The notes under the pieces are model-generated. The model did no database searches. It had not been told where the DNA came from and saw only the letters and a list, made by a program, of their open reading frames with translations. A program made the position numbers and the translations under genes. A stretch of DNA of 64,000 nt from Lindgomyces ingoldianus (lineage: Eukaryota > Ascomycota > Dothideomycetes > Pleosporales > Lindgomycetaceae), in NCBI RefSeq assembly GCF_010093535.1, contig NW_022985200.1, forward strand, positions 627,604-691,603, given 5' to 3'. The stretch's first letter is position 1, and each line of letters opens with the position of its first letter. Below are positions 34,420 through 46,294 of this stretch, piece by piece.

Positions 34420-37157
34420 TCATTTTAGAAGATTAGTCCAGTACACGGCATACGAATCCACCTTCTCTTGGAGCGACTGGCACTCCTCTTTATCGAAGTA
34501 TACGCGCATGTGAAAATCCCCCTGTTTCTCTATTGGGACGAGTAAAAATCCCTCCGATGATTGTAGGAAGTCTAAAGGGTTGGCATCTATTGTCTGGTTA
34601 GCGGATCAAATTATTCTAAGAATTACTCGTAGGAGACGAAATATGCTTCACCTTTCATTTCCCAGAGCAGGTTGTCCAATAGTTCGGAGTCAAATACTCT
34701 ACGGCGCAAGCAGAAATTGGCCTTTTCTCTTCGAACTGACTCGCGCGAACCGTAAATGAGGTCGACTGTAACTCGAGAGGTTATCGAGAGTTCCCTAAAC
34801 AGATCTCATAAGTAACATAAACTAGCAACACTACATCAGGGCATACAAGAGTGGCCCAAATGGGAATTTCTCCAAGGCGGGAAGCGGCATCGTATAAGTG
34901 GTTGACTGCCACATTTGAGATGGAGAATCGACGGCAATCTTGAACATTACGCAGTATCCACCTATTTAGGGACTATTAGCGAAAAGTGCTATTATCTTGA
35001 GGAGCATTGTGCCTACTCAGATCAGCCGACAGCTCTTCTGACAGACTAAAGGATGAGAACTTGACTTCGATGCATTCGGTACGTAGCTTGGGTCGGGCCT
35101 CCTCTTTGGCTTTGAGCAAGTATGAACTGACAAGTTCCAGGGCCGAGTGCTGCAAGTCCACAGTCTGAATAAGTTTTCGGGCGTTCCCTATCATCGACAC
35201 CACTCCTTCGCTCCAGTCTAGCGCAGCTTCTGTAATTGCTCTAGCCCGCAAGTCCATATAATTCAGCTCCCATTTCAGCGGAAGGTTTGAAGGAAGCAGT
35301 TGGCCATTGGTATCTTTCATTGTTCGGCGTATGTACCCGAGATGCTTGGCAAACCCTTGTATGGTCCATAGGGTGCGAAATGCAATGAACAGAGGTATTT
35401 CAAGTACATTTATTACGATGCTATCCAGCTCCCATGCTACCCTCTTAGATGTCAAGAGAAGCCTTCCTGAAGTGATTCCAATATCCAAGTCTGACACGAA
35501 AAGTGGGTGTTTGGGGTGTTCAAATATCGAGAATGCGAGGGCGGCTTTTCTTGCTAGAGTGAGAGTTGAGGACAAATCTGGCTGAAAAGATGCTGGCGCG
35601 ATAGCAAGGAAGTCCTGCTTGAAATCGCTGATATCACTGGCGACTATTTCGGCCTCTCTCGCCAGCATGGTAGCAGATTCAGATGCCATCCATTGTTCTC
35701 GGGCCACAAGATCCCCACTAAGATACCGGATGGAGGGGCGTGGAACACTAGAGGAATCTTTCCAGCACCATGGCAGTGAATCTCTAGTAATCTGCTTCTT
35801 CCCTTTCGCCATATATTTCTTGATGAGCATAGCCATTCTGAAGTGGTTTTCCTTTACAATTTCTTGAATGAAGCTTTTCATCAACGCTGTATACTCCTTT
35901 AGGCCAATTTCGCCGTCTCGATTGGCGCCGAAGGAGCCCACAGTGGTTTTCAACTCTTGTAGCAGTATATCAATGCCGTGGCCAGAGATTTCACCTTCTT
36001 TCCTCATCCGCTGGACTATTCTCTTGCAGACTTCATAGACTTCCTTGCGTGTAAGAAAGCCTCGGAAATTCCAGTCTTGCTCCCAGAAGGCCTGTGAGAT
36101 CCGCTCCAATGTTGTGGCATGGTTAGACGGTACGCCAGGATGGTATTTAGTCAGTGGACTCAACAAACTATAGATGCTGTCAAAGTTCTTCAGGCTAGAG
36201 AGTACCACTCTTGGTCCTGTTGGTTCGATTACACGTGTTGGTTCGGCTAAAGGAGTTGGTTTGATAAAAGGATTTTCGAAATTAGTCGTGTCTTCTTCAT
36301 CAGGTGCAGATTTGAACTCAAATGACTTTTTCTTCCTGATCTTATGAACTTCGCCCGCGATCTGTGGCGCTCTCCTAGCTTCAGATTGCCCAATCATTGC
36401 ATGTTCGGCGCATACCTGCGAAACCCAGGAATTAATGAAGGGTTTGTTAACTAGAATAGAGTTCGGATGAATGCCCTTGTCTTCCAAATCCCGAAAGACC
36501 TGATGAATAAGCTCATCCTTATTCACAGGCTGCCCATCGATGGCATCGGATACTACACTTGGTGCACGGGCTCCGACTTGATATTCTTTGACATTGGCGT
36601 CGAGGGCATTCTGAATCAGCGAAATTGATTGGCTAAGCAGTCAGGAAGAGTTATACTTGATCTGTCGACAGTGGAGAAGAAAGAGTAGCTTGATATACCT
36701 TGAGAGAGAAGAAAGGCCAAGTTGAAGGAGGTTTGTACTAAGTGAAAGCCTAGCCTTCAAACCCTCTACATCCTTGCCAATGAACTTTACCCGTTTAAAG
36801 TATGTAGGATGCTTCTTCCCCATATCTTCATATTTGTTCAGGAATTTCTCCACCTCATCTAAGGTGATCTGGCAGCTTTCCCTCGCACTCACGAGGGAAT
36901 TAAGCTTTGGCTTCGGGAGGGAAGAGGCAAGGCTTGGAGACAAGATGCTCCTCGTTTCCTCGAGGACATGTGTGAGGATTTCGACATGTTGAGCAAGGAC
37001 TGCATAGTCACTCGGTGCTGATTTGCATTTCCTGTATACCTCCACAGGGCAAAAGGTTAGCAGCCAATTCAATCCAGCTTTGCGTGGTGGCGAGACATAC
37101 TAGGTGAGCTTTATCAAGAAGTGTGATAAAATCTCCAATGGAGAAACCGAAACTCAT
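34420..37157 (-). CDS. STAND-type N-terminal and EF-hand-like protein, six exons
   Basis: Inferred exons are 37157-37101, 37039-36699, 36632-35017, 34961-34847, 34794-34652 and 34586-34420; all junction phases agree and give 812 residues. The last three exons are short and would be missed by ORF calling, but splicing them extends the frame cleanly past an apparent stop near 34976. The N terminus MSFGFSIGDF...VYRKCKSAPSDY matches the helical N-terminal domain common in fungal STAND and NLR-like proteins. Residues about 319-330 (DWNFRGFLTRKE) and 368-379 (GANRDGEIGLKE) look like paired EF-hand loops, each missing one canonical ligand. A hydrophobic helix near 'VLEIPLFIAFRTLW' could be buried. 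No NTPase motif is seen. Function unknown; a signalling role in non-self response is speculative. Confidence 0.75.
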
Positions 37158-37695
37158 TCTCGAATATAGAGTATGCTCAGGGCGTTGCTGGTTGGGGGCC
37201 TTGGAGAGATGACTCTGGAAAGAATGGGTGGGGAATATGACAGGTAGGTCACTTGTGGAAGAGTGGGTGCCTGGCGATTTAACTGTTGTGCATGCCACTT
37301 GCAAGGCTGAGAGTTGACTTATGGTGTGACCCTCATGGAAAAACCGCGAGAAAAGAATGGTGAATTGAGGCTTAGGTCAAATCATGCCACAATGACCGAG
37401 TTATGGTTTCGCTAAATCACCTGCAAGCCACTTTAAAAGGAGCCGAGTCGTGATCTGGAAAGGTGGAAAGAATGCACCGAGTAAGCTTCGCTGGGCTTGT
37501 GCATTTACATCACGTGCGCTTGGCGAAGGGTACGGTCCCAACAAACCACTCGCACACTCTTCACATGCCAGTGGGATAATCCCACGCTTAAAAATGAAAT
37601 TGGGAAGCCCTTGTCCTTTGGATGTGGTCGCTCTATCTGGCATATGAAAATAATTCTGTCCTGTTCGTCCCGGTATCCCACCTTATCTAACATAG
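37158..37695. other. Intergenic region
   Basis: This is the promoter of the six-exon gene and the 3' flank of xylose reductase. Overlapping ORFs at 37401-37748 are non-coding by appearance. Confidence 0.4.
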
Positions 37696-38835
37696 CTAAG
37701 CAAATATATAGAGAGGGTGATCGGGAAGATAATGCCCCGGATCATTAAACCTCAGTCCCTTATCCAAAGCGGAAATCGAGTCCAACTCATGCTTCGTAAG
37801 ATCGAAATTCAGCACATCCAAGTTCTGTGCTAGGCGGGACGGGTTATTCGATTTAGGTATGACCGCAATATCACTGCAAAATTTAACCAAAATGCTCATG
37901 AAAATTGCCTAGGGAATCATACCGCTGCGTCGCCCACCTCAACAACACCTGCGCCGGCGTAACTCCACGCTTACTAGAGATCTCTTTAACTGGTTGCGCA
38001 TCAAACAACAACTCCACCTTCTCCGCCCTATTCCTAAAATCTGCGGGTAACTCCAAGAATGACTGCGGCCCAAAAGACGAATACGCCGTAACAACGATCT
38101 TATGCTCCTGTGCCATACGGATGAGGTTTGGTTGCACGAGGTACGGATGGTGTTCCACTTGCAGCGAAGAGATAGGATGTTTGATGTAGGTCATCATATC
38201 GTAAAGCATCTGGGCCTGGAAGTTGGATACCCCGATGGATCTTGCAATGCCTTGGTCCACGAGTGCTTCCATCTGCTCCCAGGTTTCCCGGATGGAGACT
38301 TTGGCGGATGAGATCGTGCCCGCGTCGTCCATCCACCAACCCTATATTAAACTGTATTAGCCGTGAAGAAGGAGAATCGGAGGGTACGGGGATTAAAATA
38401 CGGGATACCGTCGCTTCTCTGGGCTGATATACTCCAGAGCACAGGGAAAGTGGATGAGGAACAGGTCAATGTAACCCAGTCCCCACGCATCATTTTGCGC
38501 TTTCGCCATCGGTACAGCATGGTCCTTACTATGATAGTTATTCCAAAGCTTAGTTGTCACGAAAATTTCCTCGCGTTTCACAAGGTTTTCTTTGATCGCG
38601 CGCTGGATGCCTTGGCCGGCTTCCCTCTCGTTCTGGTAGTCATATGCGCCATCGAAGAGTCGATAGCCAGCCTTGATGGCCTAATTCACCTGTCAGGGGA
38701 ATGAAATGAGAGGTTAGCAATGCTTCCCACATTGTATACAGTGTCTGCGGCGGTTTCTTTGGGCACTTTCCAGAGACCAAATCCGACGAGTGGCATATCG
38801 CAGCCAGAGGCGAGCTTCGCGGTGTCTTTAGTCAT
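37696..38835 (-). CDS. xyl1: D-xylose reductase (aldo-keto reductase)
   Basis: An NAD(P)H-dependent aldose reductase of the xylose reductase type: D-xylose to xylitol and L-arabinose to L-arabinitol, in the cytosol. Inferred exons are 38835-38731, 38680-38402, 38341-37923 and 37873-37696, 326 residues against a usual 320 or so. The catalytic tetrad is visible: Asp45 and Tyr50 ([11 protein letters not shown]), Lys79 (TTKLWN) and His112 (LIHFP). The cofactor loop reads [10 protein letters not shown], and the C-terminal 'LRFNDPG' is typical of fungal xylose reductases. The first intron has a weak GTGGGA donor but a good branch site (GCTAAC). The gene is divergent from a Zn2Cys6 regulator, sharing a promoter of about 510 bp, and forms one end of a block with transketolase and arabinitol dehydrogenase. 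Confidence 0.92.
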
Positions 38836-39348
38836 TGTGGGAAAGTTTGGAAATCGAGAAAGGATGATTGTATGGCTGGGAGAGATGGATTGTGTGTTTT
38901 TGATGGGCTTGTGAGCCGGCAAAAATTTTGTGGTGGAGCTGTTGAGGTTCAGGGAGTGGATCGCGTTTCGAGCATCCTATTGGCGGTGCCTCCGATTTCC
39001 TGATTGAGGTTTGTGACGCAAGATACGTCTTCTGAGTTATACTCGAACTAAAGAGATCCTCGAAATGTTAAGGGCGAAAGTGTCACGACGAGAACAGGAG
39101 CTTCAAACAAGAAATGAAATTTATTTCCTTTCCCACCGCAAAGTGCTGATGCCATGGAAAATTTCGAACTCGAGATATCCCGGACCTCAGGTACCCCGCA
39201 GCGGGTGAGGGGCGATCAGGAGGTGGCCGAAGTAACTCCACTAGCTCATATGACTATTTCGGCAATCCTTCTCCCGGTCTTCCATCACAAGAGCATGCGT
39301 GTTACACGGTAATCTCCAGCACTTCCGATCGACACCTGCTGCGAGTAG
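38836..39348. promoter_or_regulatory. Shared promoter, xylose reductase / regulator
   Basis: 513 bp between two divergent start codons. Regulator and structural gene may be co-controlled from here. Scattered CGG and CCG triplets occur (for example near 39186-39203 and 39225), but I could not make out a clear paired site. Confidence 0.5.
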
Positions 39349-41406
39349 ATGATGGACGATACAGAGCAAGCTGACGGAACCGGAAATCCTTCTCATAGCC
39401 GGCAGAAGCGGTCAAGAGCCGGATGTTTGACGTGCCGAACAAGACGCCGAAAATGTACATTTTAGTCGCCGCCGAATGTTAAGAGACGAGCTGATGATTG
39501 TACAGGCGATGAAGGTAAACCAAAGTGCAGCAATTGTATTTCGAAAGGCTTTGAGTGTCGATATGCGGCTGCTTTTCAGATTTTGGGCAAGAATAACTTC
39601 ACGCCTGATGTCTCCACTAGTTCGAAATATACAAAGGTCCAGGTGAGCACAAAAGCACATTGGTTACCACCCCATTGTGCAGTACAAGGGTCGAGTTTAG
39701 AAACTGCAAAAGGTGTTCATTAAAATATTAACTGACTGTAGTTCGTTTCGAAAGCCAGCGAAAAGCAACATAATAGTAGTGAGGAGTATGGGGGAATTCA
39801 TACCAATAATGCCTCGAAAGATTCCACAACATCGCCAATTCAACAACCGGAAAGTGCAGACGCAGAAGAAATAACCGGAAATGATGAGCTAGCCACAACC
39901 AGAAGCTCTTCGGCAGAAAATTACGAGTTTGCCTTGCATGGGTTGCTCGCTCTCGGGGCTGGAAACGCAGGTATCATCAATGCCGATCACAGCGTCTCTC
40001 CTCGGACCGTACTAGCAGACAGTATTTCTTCCTCCCATCTCCAAGACAAGATCAACGTAGCGCAAGCCCAATTCGCATTGGATGGATTCAGTAGTGACCA
40101 AGGTGGAGTTGAGAATCAGCCTGAGCAGTCCTGGGAAGTGATAGGGACCCAAGATGATGTTATCATCGAAGATCTTTCTCATGAGCGGGCTCTCGAATTG
40201 CTCAAACATTACCGATATCAAATAGCTCCGTGGGTGGGTAGCCTCATCCTAACGAATGATGAATAAAGGCTGACGAGGCTGGAATATGATTCAGCTCGAC
40301 ATCTGTGACCGGAAGCATTCCTTTGGTTGCGAAGTTCTGGGGCAATCGACGGCTTCAAAGTCACTTCGCTGTGCATTGTTGTCGCTTGCTGAAGCAGCAC
40401 TGGGAAGGGAGAAGGATGGCCGTCAACCACCTAATCCAATACTGATAGCAAATGATATGGAACGCGGCGATCAAATAGATAATACTCAGAACGGTTTGCT
40501 GGAAGTCCTACCTAAAGTAGGGCATGCAATTGCAGACCTGTCTGGTTTTTGGGAGCAGGACGTTATTGTTTCCCTGCCGAGTAACTTACAAGATCTGACG
40601 TTACCTAAAGTAAGCAATAGAACCTTAGCCTCATGCTCTTATTGGCTCCTGGTAAGACTTCGTGAGTTTATGGGATCGGCTGGGCATCGCAATAGAAAGA
40701 GCTAACTCCAAAGATAGAACTCGGTGTTGCACTTGTGAATGGAACGCCATCACGAATCACAATACCTTTTCTTCCGTCGACATATCAGACCTACTCGCCT
40801 GAAATGAGTCCTGAAGAGGTTTTCCAGTTCGCAAATAGAGCTGTAGGACTCTGCACCGACGCAACTCTTTTCTGTTACGGAGGCGAAGACGCAGTGCTGA
40901 AGGAACGATATGGAATAAACCGAGTCGAAGCATGGGGAAGGCTACTCCAAAGTTTTAATGAATGGTATACCAACAGGCCCCAGGACTTTGAAGCTATCAT
41001 TGAACTTTCATCGAGGGATAGCAAGTATTCCGAAGATGAATTTCCAACTTTAATATTTACGGATGGCGCTGCGGTACTAGCCAACCAACTTTATCATACG
41101 GGTATGTTACTTCTCCTGCAAAACAAGCCGAAATTTGCAGAGAGGGCTACGTTGAGTGCTTCAGCATTGTCCACTCTGTGGCACATGCACAGGGTGTGCG
41201 GAATTGCGACGAACAACGATCGAAGGGAATGTTGGGATCCATGTCTTCTTGCGTCTCTATTTATGGCCGCTCGCGCAGCGACACACCGGAGTCAGCATTC
41301 AGCAATATTCAACACACTAGAACGCGTACAAAGACTTACGGGGTGGGATGTTACACGCCACACAAGTGCTCTCAAGGATGAGTGGCAGCTAGCGGAAGGA
41401 TGGTGA
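39349..41406 (+). CDS. Zn2Cys6 transcription factor
   Basis: A nuclear DNA-binding regulator. Inferred exons are 39349-39454, 39506-39642, 39742-40233, 40295-40661 and 40718-41406, 596 residues with all phases matching. Splicing the first intron (51 bp) completes the zinc cluster: Cys26, Cys29, Cys36, Cys43, Cys46 and Cys53, spaced C-x2-C-x6-C-x6-C-x2-C-x6-C. Unspliced, the sequence hits a stop, which hides the domain. An acidic Ser-rich linker follows, then the fungal_trans_2-type (PF11951) region, with 'LHGLLALGAGNA', 'HYRYQIAPW' and 'NQLYHTGMLLLL'. The start is the first ATG after an in-frame TAG. It faces a paralogous gene tail to tail (34 bp apart) and is divergent from xylose reductase, so control of pentose use is a sensible guess. 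Confidence 0.88.
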
Positions 41407-41439
41407 AGATTTATATCGCAACATGAAGGTCTTTCGTGT

Positions 41440-43011
41440 TCACAGCTCTCCTCGAACCTTGTAGCCCCATGTATTCTCAAGATCGCGAATGCGCCAGCAT
41501 GCCGTCCATCCCGTCAGAGCTTCGATATGACGAATAGTTTTGACGACGAGAGCCTGCTCTGAGCTGTGACTTAGGAGACGCCCAGCAATCCACAGCGGTT
41601 GAATGGCATTGTTGAGGCATCCTTCGTGAGGATTTGCCAAGGAGATACCACATATTCGTCTTGCATGCCAGAGGGCGGAGGTGGTAGGTGAAGGACACAC
41701 TGTCTTCACCTTCGGATTCGAAGTGAGGAGGAGCACGCACGCGGTGTGATACAATTGATTTGAGGATATAGCTGCCCAGTGAGAGAAAAAGACATGAGGG
41801 AAAGGAGTGGACGGGGCAGTCTCGACTGGAAGCATTTCCTTGGGTCTATAAAACGACCACCTTTCCAATTGCTCCCAAAGGCGAGACCACCGATCATGGA
41901 AGTGTTGGGTATCGCATTGGTTCTCCTTTCCGAGCTCGACATATTTGTTACGGTCGGAGATGAGCTCGCAAGTTTTTGCACACAGGTAGACCGCCAAGTT
42001 GGCATACATGTCGGGGGACGCAGTGTTCCGGAATAGAGGTCCAACTAAATTGTCTGGAGTGTTCGGTGGAAGCCAATTCGAAGGCCTGACGAGTGTACTC
42101 TCCGTACCATCTGAAATGAGAGCTCCACAAACGTCTTGAGCGTAGTCAGCGCTGATGGTGGTCCCTAGGAGAAATGTGAATCGGCCATATCACTCACCCA
42201 TGCGAGCATAGCACCAAAAGACGGCCTGCAAGATGCCACCGCTGAAGCCATTCACTCCAAAGGCCTCAAAAATTGCAGCGCAACCTTCAAGATGGCGACG
42301 CCAATCCTGAGCACTTGCAGAAAACATTTCTAAACAACAGAGAACGACACAAGCCGCTATAACGTGGGTATCGCGCGCTTGAAGCAATGGCGTGAGCAAA
42401 CGGATCGCTTCTTGATATAGCTCGAGGCTGTTGAATGAGGATTGGGTCTTCTCTTTACGCTCTAGTTGGCGAGCGCCAATAGCGAGAATAGCATATAGTA
42501 ACGGAGGTGATTCTCTGGCAAGGGCTGGAAGTTGGATGCCAAAGGCACGGTTGCCATCAAACATGTCAAGCTACATTCGGAGTTAATTTCTTAAAAGGGT
42601 CAAGTCTCTTCCTGAGCTCACCCACGGGGCTACTTTTGCGATATAATTCTTCAGGTAATGAACTCGCCTGCCCTTAGCGAGCACTAGTTTGATGTTCCAC
42701 GATCGGTCACTATTACCCTGATCTTCTTCAATAGGGGTCCCAGCCCGAGTGGGGGCTGCTGAACGTGCAGTAGTAAAGAGAAGACACCGTAACTCCTCTT
42801 GGGATGCTAGATAGTTCGGGTCTTGAGCGAATTCATCAAATCCCCAACTTGTCGCTGGAGAGTGGAAAGGATCTATGGTTTCAGGTGCATTGCCCACTGG
42901 GCTCGTCAGACCATGGCCAGTTGGTGGAGGAAGGCCAACCGCAAGGAAGTTTCCCGAGGTAGGCTCACTATAGAACCGCGGTCGCTTGTCAACATGGCTG
43001 TCGTCTGTCAT
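41440..43011 (-). CDS. Transcription-factor-like protein without zinc cluster
   Basis: Inferred exons are 43011-42622, 42570-42198 and 42134-41440, 485 residues. The body is paralogous to the neighbouring Zn2Cys6 regulator: 'YIAKVAPW', 'SPPLLYAILAIGARQLERKE' and 'NQLYHTACVLLL' match in order. Both introns sit at the same place and phase as introns in the neighbour (phase 0 directly after APW; phase 1 about 120 codons later). The N terminus (MTDDSHVDKRPRF) is polar, and no C-x2-C-x6-C motif is found in any minus frame up to about 43400. The protein therefore probably cannot bind DNA by itself. It could act as a partner or inhibitor of the neighbour, or be a truncated copy. An unrecognised upstream exon is possible. 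Confidence 0.8.
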
Positions 43012-43951
43012 GGCGTCAGATGCGTTGGAAGAGCGAGAGCGAGAAAAAAGCAAATGCGTGGAGAATCTTGGAAGTGTGGAGAAGTGGCTGGCTTCATGAC
43101 TGGGACTTTGAGCATGTTTAAGCGATCACGTGTATTATTCCCCAGGCCTCGGCTCCGCAAAACGTACCTCTAACGCCCCATCAATGTTCCACTGCACAAT
43201 TTGACGAGCTTTAATGAACTGTGTCCTAGTGACCAATTCTGCTATCACCAGATGCAGTCTTCTATTCATCTTAAACCCTCTGAGAGTCTTGCTGTCGACA
43301 ATTGCTCTCCACTGACCCCAAATATTGTCCCAACGAGTGAAATTGTGCGCCATAGTGGTAAATTGGGGCTAGGTCTCCCAAACGTATGGAAAAAAAAAAA
43401 CACATCCCGATTCAGGTATCTGTCACAACCACTCCTTGGCACGTGCAATGAAACAAGATCGAGGCCCTGACTTACGAGAGGCGCAGTAATGGCACCGATA
43501 GCCGCACTAGTAGTATCTGCGTTAGTACAGTCTACTATTTAAAATTGTGCTCATATCTACGACTAAGTCTTTCAGTACGGCTCGTACAAGCAGCGAGCGG
43601 CCTTACGAGAAGAGCACCGGTTTACCCCAAGCAGCTTCCGTGTGGCAGATTATTTTATTGCCTAGATAAGCTGTCATGTTCGCTCATATGTGTTTGCCTC
43701 CCTTTCTATCTATCAAACAACATTCCTGGGAGTGCGGGGTTGTCAGGCAAGTAGCGGCTTCTGCTAAGTGGCCAATAAGGATATACGCTTCGGCCCGGTC
43801 CTTCGTATTGTTTTCACTCGTCGACTCAAATACATATGGTAGATGTGGAAGCGATGTGAGTTTCAGGGAAAGGCTTCCGGCTGGGCGCCAGCAAGCAGCC
43901 TATGCGTCTAACGTAAATTATATAGCTCCTGGTCTGAGAGTCTTGGTGCAT
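43012..43951. other. Intergenic region
   Basis: This is the promoter of the zinc-less regulator and the 3' flank of transketolase. An A10 tract lies at about 43391. Short ORFs on both strands show no domain. Confidence 0.4.
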
Positions 43952-46294
43952 CTACAAGTCGGCGAATTCTTGCCTTAAGATATGGTCCGCCTGAATCCTT
44001 GTCAAGTACTCTCCCACCTTAGCTGCCATAGGGGCGACTTCGAACCCAAAGAACTCGTAAGCTGCCTTGCCCGGGAGGCTGTGACCGAATCGCTTCACGC
44101 AGATAGCCGCGTTTGCGTATCTTTCCCAGCCGTTCGGAGCATACGGCTCGATGACGACTGCTGGTATACCACGGTGCCTTCTCAGCGTATCTCGCTTGTA
44201 TTCCAAGGATTGAGCTTCGAACAGCCGCTGGCATGGGAAACTGACAACCCGAGCTCTGACATTCTTAGTCGATTTCAGTTCATTGGCCACTTCCACAGCA
44301 AAAGATAACTCCCCACCCACGCCAATTAATGTTACGTCGGCGTCCTCAACTTCCTCCAACACGTAGGCACCTTTGGCCACACTATTCCGATTTGTGTGGG
44401 CTAGCTGTGGCAGGGCATGCCTAGAAGTCGAGATAATAGTTGACATTTTCTTTGCATCAATTGCAGCGATCCACGCGCCTGCCGTCTCTTCACTATCGCC
44501 CGGTCTAATATATAAAACTTCGGGCATTGCTCGATATAACGCCGCTAGTTCGATAGGCTGGTGGGTTGGGCCATCCTCACCCATACCAATTGAGTCGTGT
44601 GTGGCAGCGTGAATCACCTGGAGGCGCTGCAATGCACCCATACGAACAGCAGGAGCCGCATAGAGGTAGAAAATGAAGAAGGAAGAAGTGATTGGGGTGT
44701 AAGTGTTCGGCGCGAAGGCAGCTAGCCCATTTGATATCGCGCACATGGCGTGCTCTCGTACACCATAGTGGATGTATCGCCCACTGTAATCTCCCATAAT
44801 ACCGCACGCTGTCTTGAGACCAGGCTAGGTACCGTCAGCTCCACATTTCCCACAGTCGTATAGTGAAAGGCCTACATGTTGGAAGTCAACCTTCCCTTTC
44901 CAGATCATGTTGACTGAAGGCGACAGATCGGCAGTACCAACCATGAAGTTATTCACTTCCTTGGCAACGGGGTTAAACACTAGCCCTGATGCTACTCTCG
45001 TTGCTGTCGGCCTCTGTGGGAACGTGCTTGGAATTAGCTCTTTCCAATTTTCCGGTAAGCGTCCTTCCACTCGTCTTCGGAATTCTGCGCCTAGCTTAGG
45101 GTACTTCGCCTCGTATTCCCGAACCTTTTCTTCCCAGGCTTTCACCAAGCTCTGTCCCTCTGCTGGAATATTTTTAAAGAATCTTCGCACGTCTTCGCTG
45201 ACGACAAACGACTCTTTTGGGTCGAAGGAGTACAGTTTCTTCATATTTGCGACGTCTGCTGGACCGAACGCAACCCCGTGTGCCACCGCATTGCCTGCTA
45301 CCGCACTTCCGAGTCCGATGATAGTCCGCACATTAATGAATGTGGGCTTTCCTTTCGACTCTCTTGCTTTGTTCAATGCCCTGACAATTCCTTGGATATC
45401 AAAGCATCCGTCTTCAATATCTATCACGTCCCACCCACTTGCTCTCATCTTCGCGTTTACATCTTCGGTGTTGGTGAGGTCGACGCTCCCATCGCACGTA
45501 ATTTGGTTATTATCATATATGATGGTGAGATTGTTCAGTCTCAGGTGTCCAGCAAATGAGATGGCTTCCAGGGCCACGCCTTCTTGCAGACATGCGTCCC
45601 CAACCATGCACCACGTGTGGTTGGAGACAACGTCGAAATCTGGAGTATTATAAATGGCTTGGAGATTCTTAGTTGCCATAGCAAGTCCAACAGCATTTGC
45701 TACCCCCTGCCCCAGTGGCCCAGTTGTCACTTCTATACCTTCATGCTCGATCTCCGGGTGACCTGGACAAAGCGCATCGACTCGATCGGAATGGTATGAT
45801 TTGAGCTGATTAAGCGTCATGGCTTTATAACCTGTCAAATGGAGAAATGTGTACTGGAGAAGACACGCGTGGCCTACTAGGCATTAGTGGAACCTTCTCA
45901 CCTCAGATGATGTTGGATTCACAAGAGCTCACCGTTTGACAGGACGAATCGGTCGCGGTTGAAATAGTCAGGTGTGTGCGGCGCGTACCTCATTACATAC
46001 TTCCACAATGCGACCCCAATTGCAGCCATACCGATCGCTCCACTGCTCTGCTGTTAGTCTGAAAACTTGCATTTATACGGTTTCCACTTGCCCTGGATGC
46101 CCTCCATTAAATTGCTGGCACAAATCAGCGATCAGCAATCTAAACGTCTTCAAGACATGGTCGTGCTCATTCGAGAGCGACTGAACCGTGGCCTTCTTAA
46201 GTTCTTCTTCTTTCCGCAGCCCGTTCACGACGTTCTTGCCATACTCTGTCTGGGCGTAGTCGTTCGCTTGCAGTTTTCCCGGTCCGACATGCAT
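43952..46294 (-). CDS. Transketolase, dihydroxyacetone-synthase type
   Basis: A thiamine-diphosphate enzyme moving two-carbon units from xylulose 5-phosphate to aldoses or, in dihydroxyacetone synthases, to formaldehyde. Inferred exons are 46294-46092, 46042-45933, 45873-44876 and 44824-43952, 727 residues. Intron 1 (46043-46091) needs a GC donor (GG|GCAAGT) to join CQQFNGGHPG to GAIGMAAIG. Visible motifs: GPLGQG (about 156-161); GDACLQEG...NN, the diphosphate/metal motif (196-227); and YGVREHAM, with catalytic Glu461. 'HPEIEHEGIEVTTGPLGQG' and 'WKYVMRYAPHTPDYFNRDRF' are characteristic of the dihydroxyacetone-synthase branch. The C terminus ends EFADL, not an SKL-type peroxisomal signal. Divergent from L-arabinitol dehydrogenase, next to the regulators. 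Confidence 0.92.
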
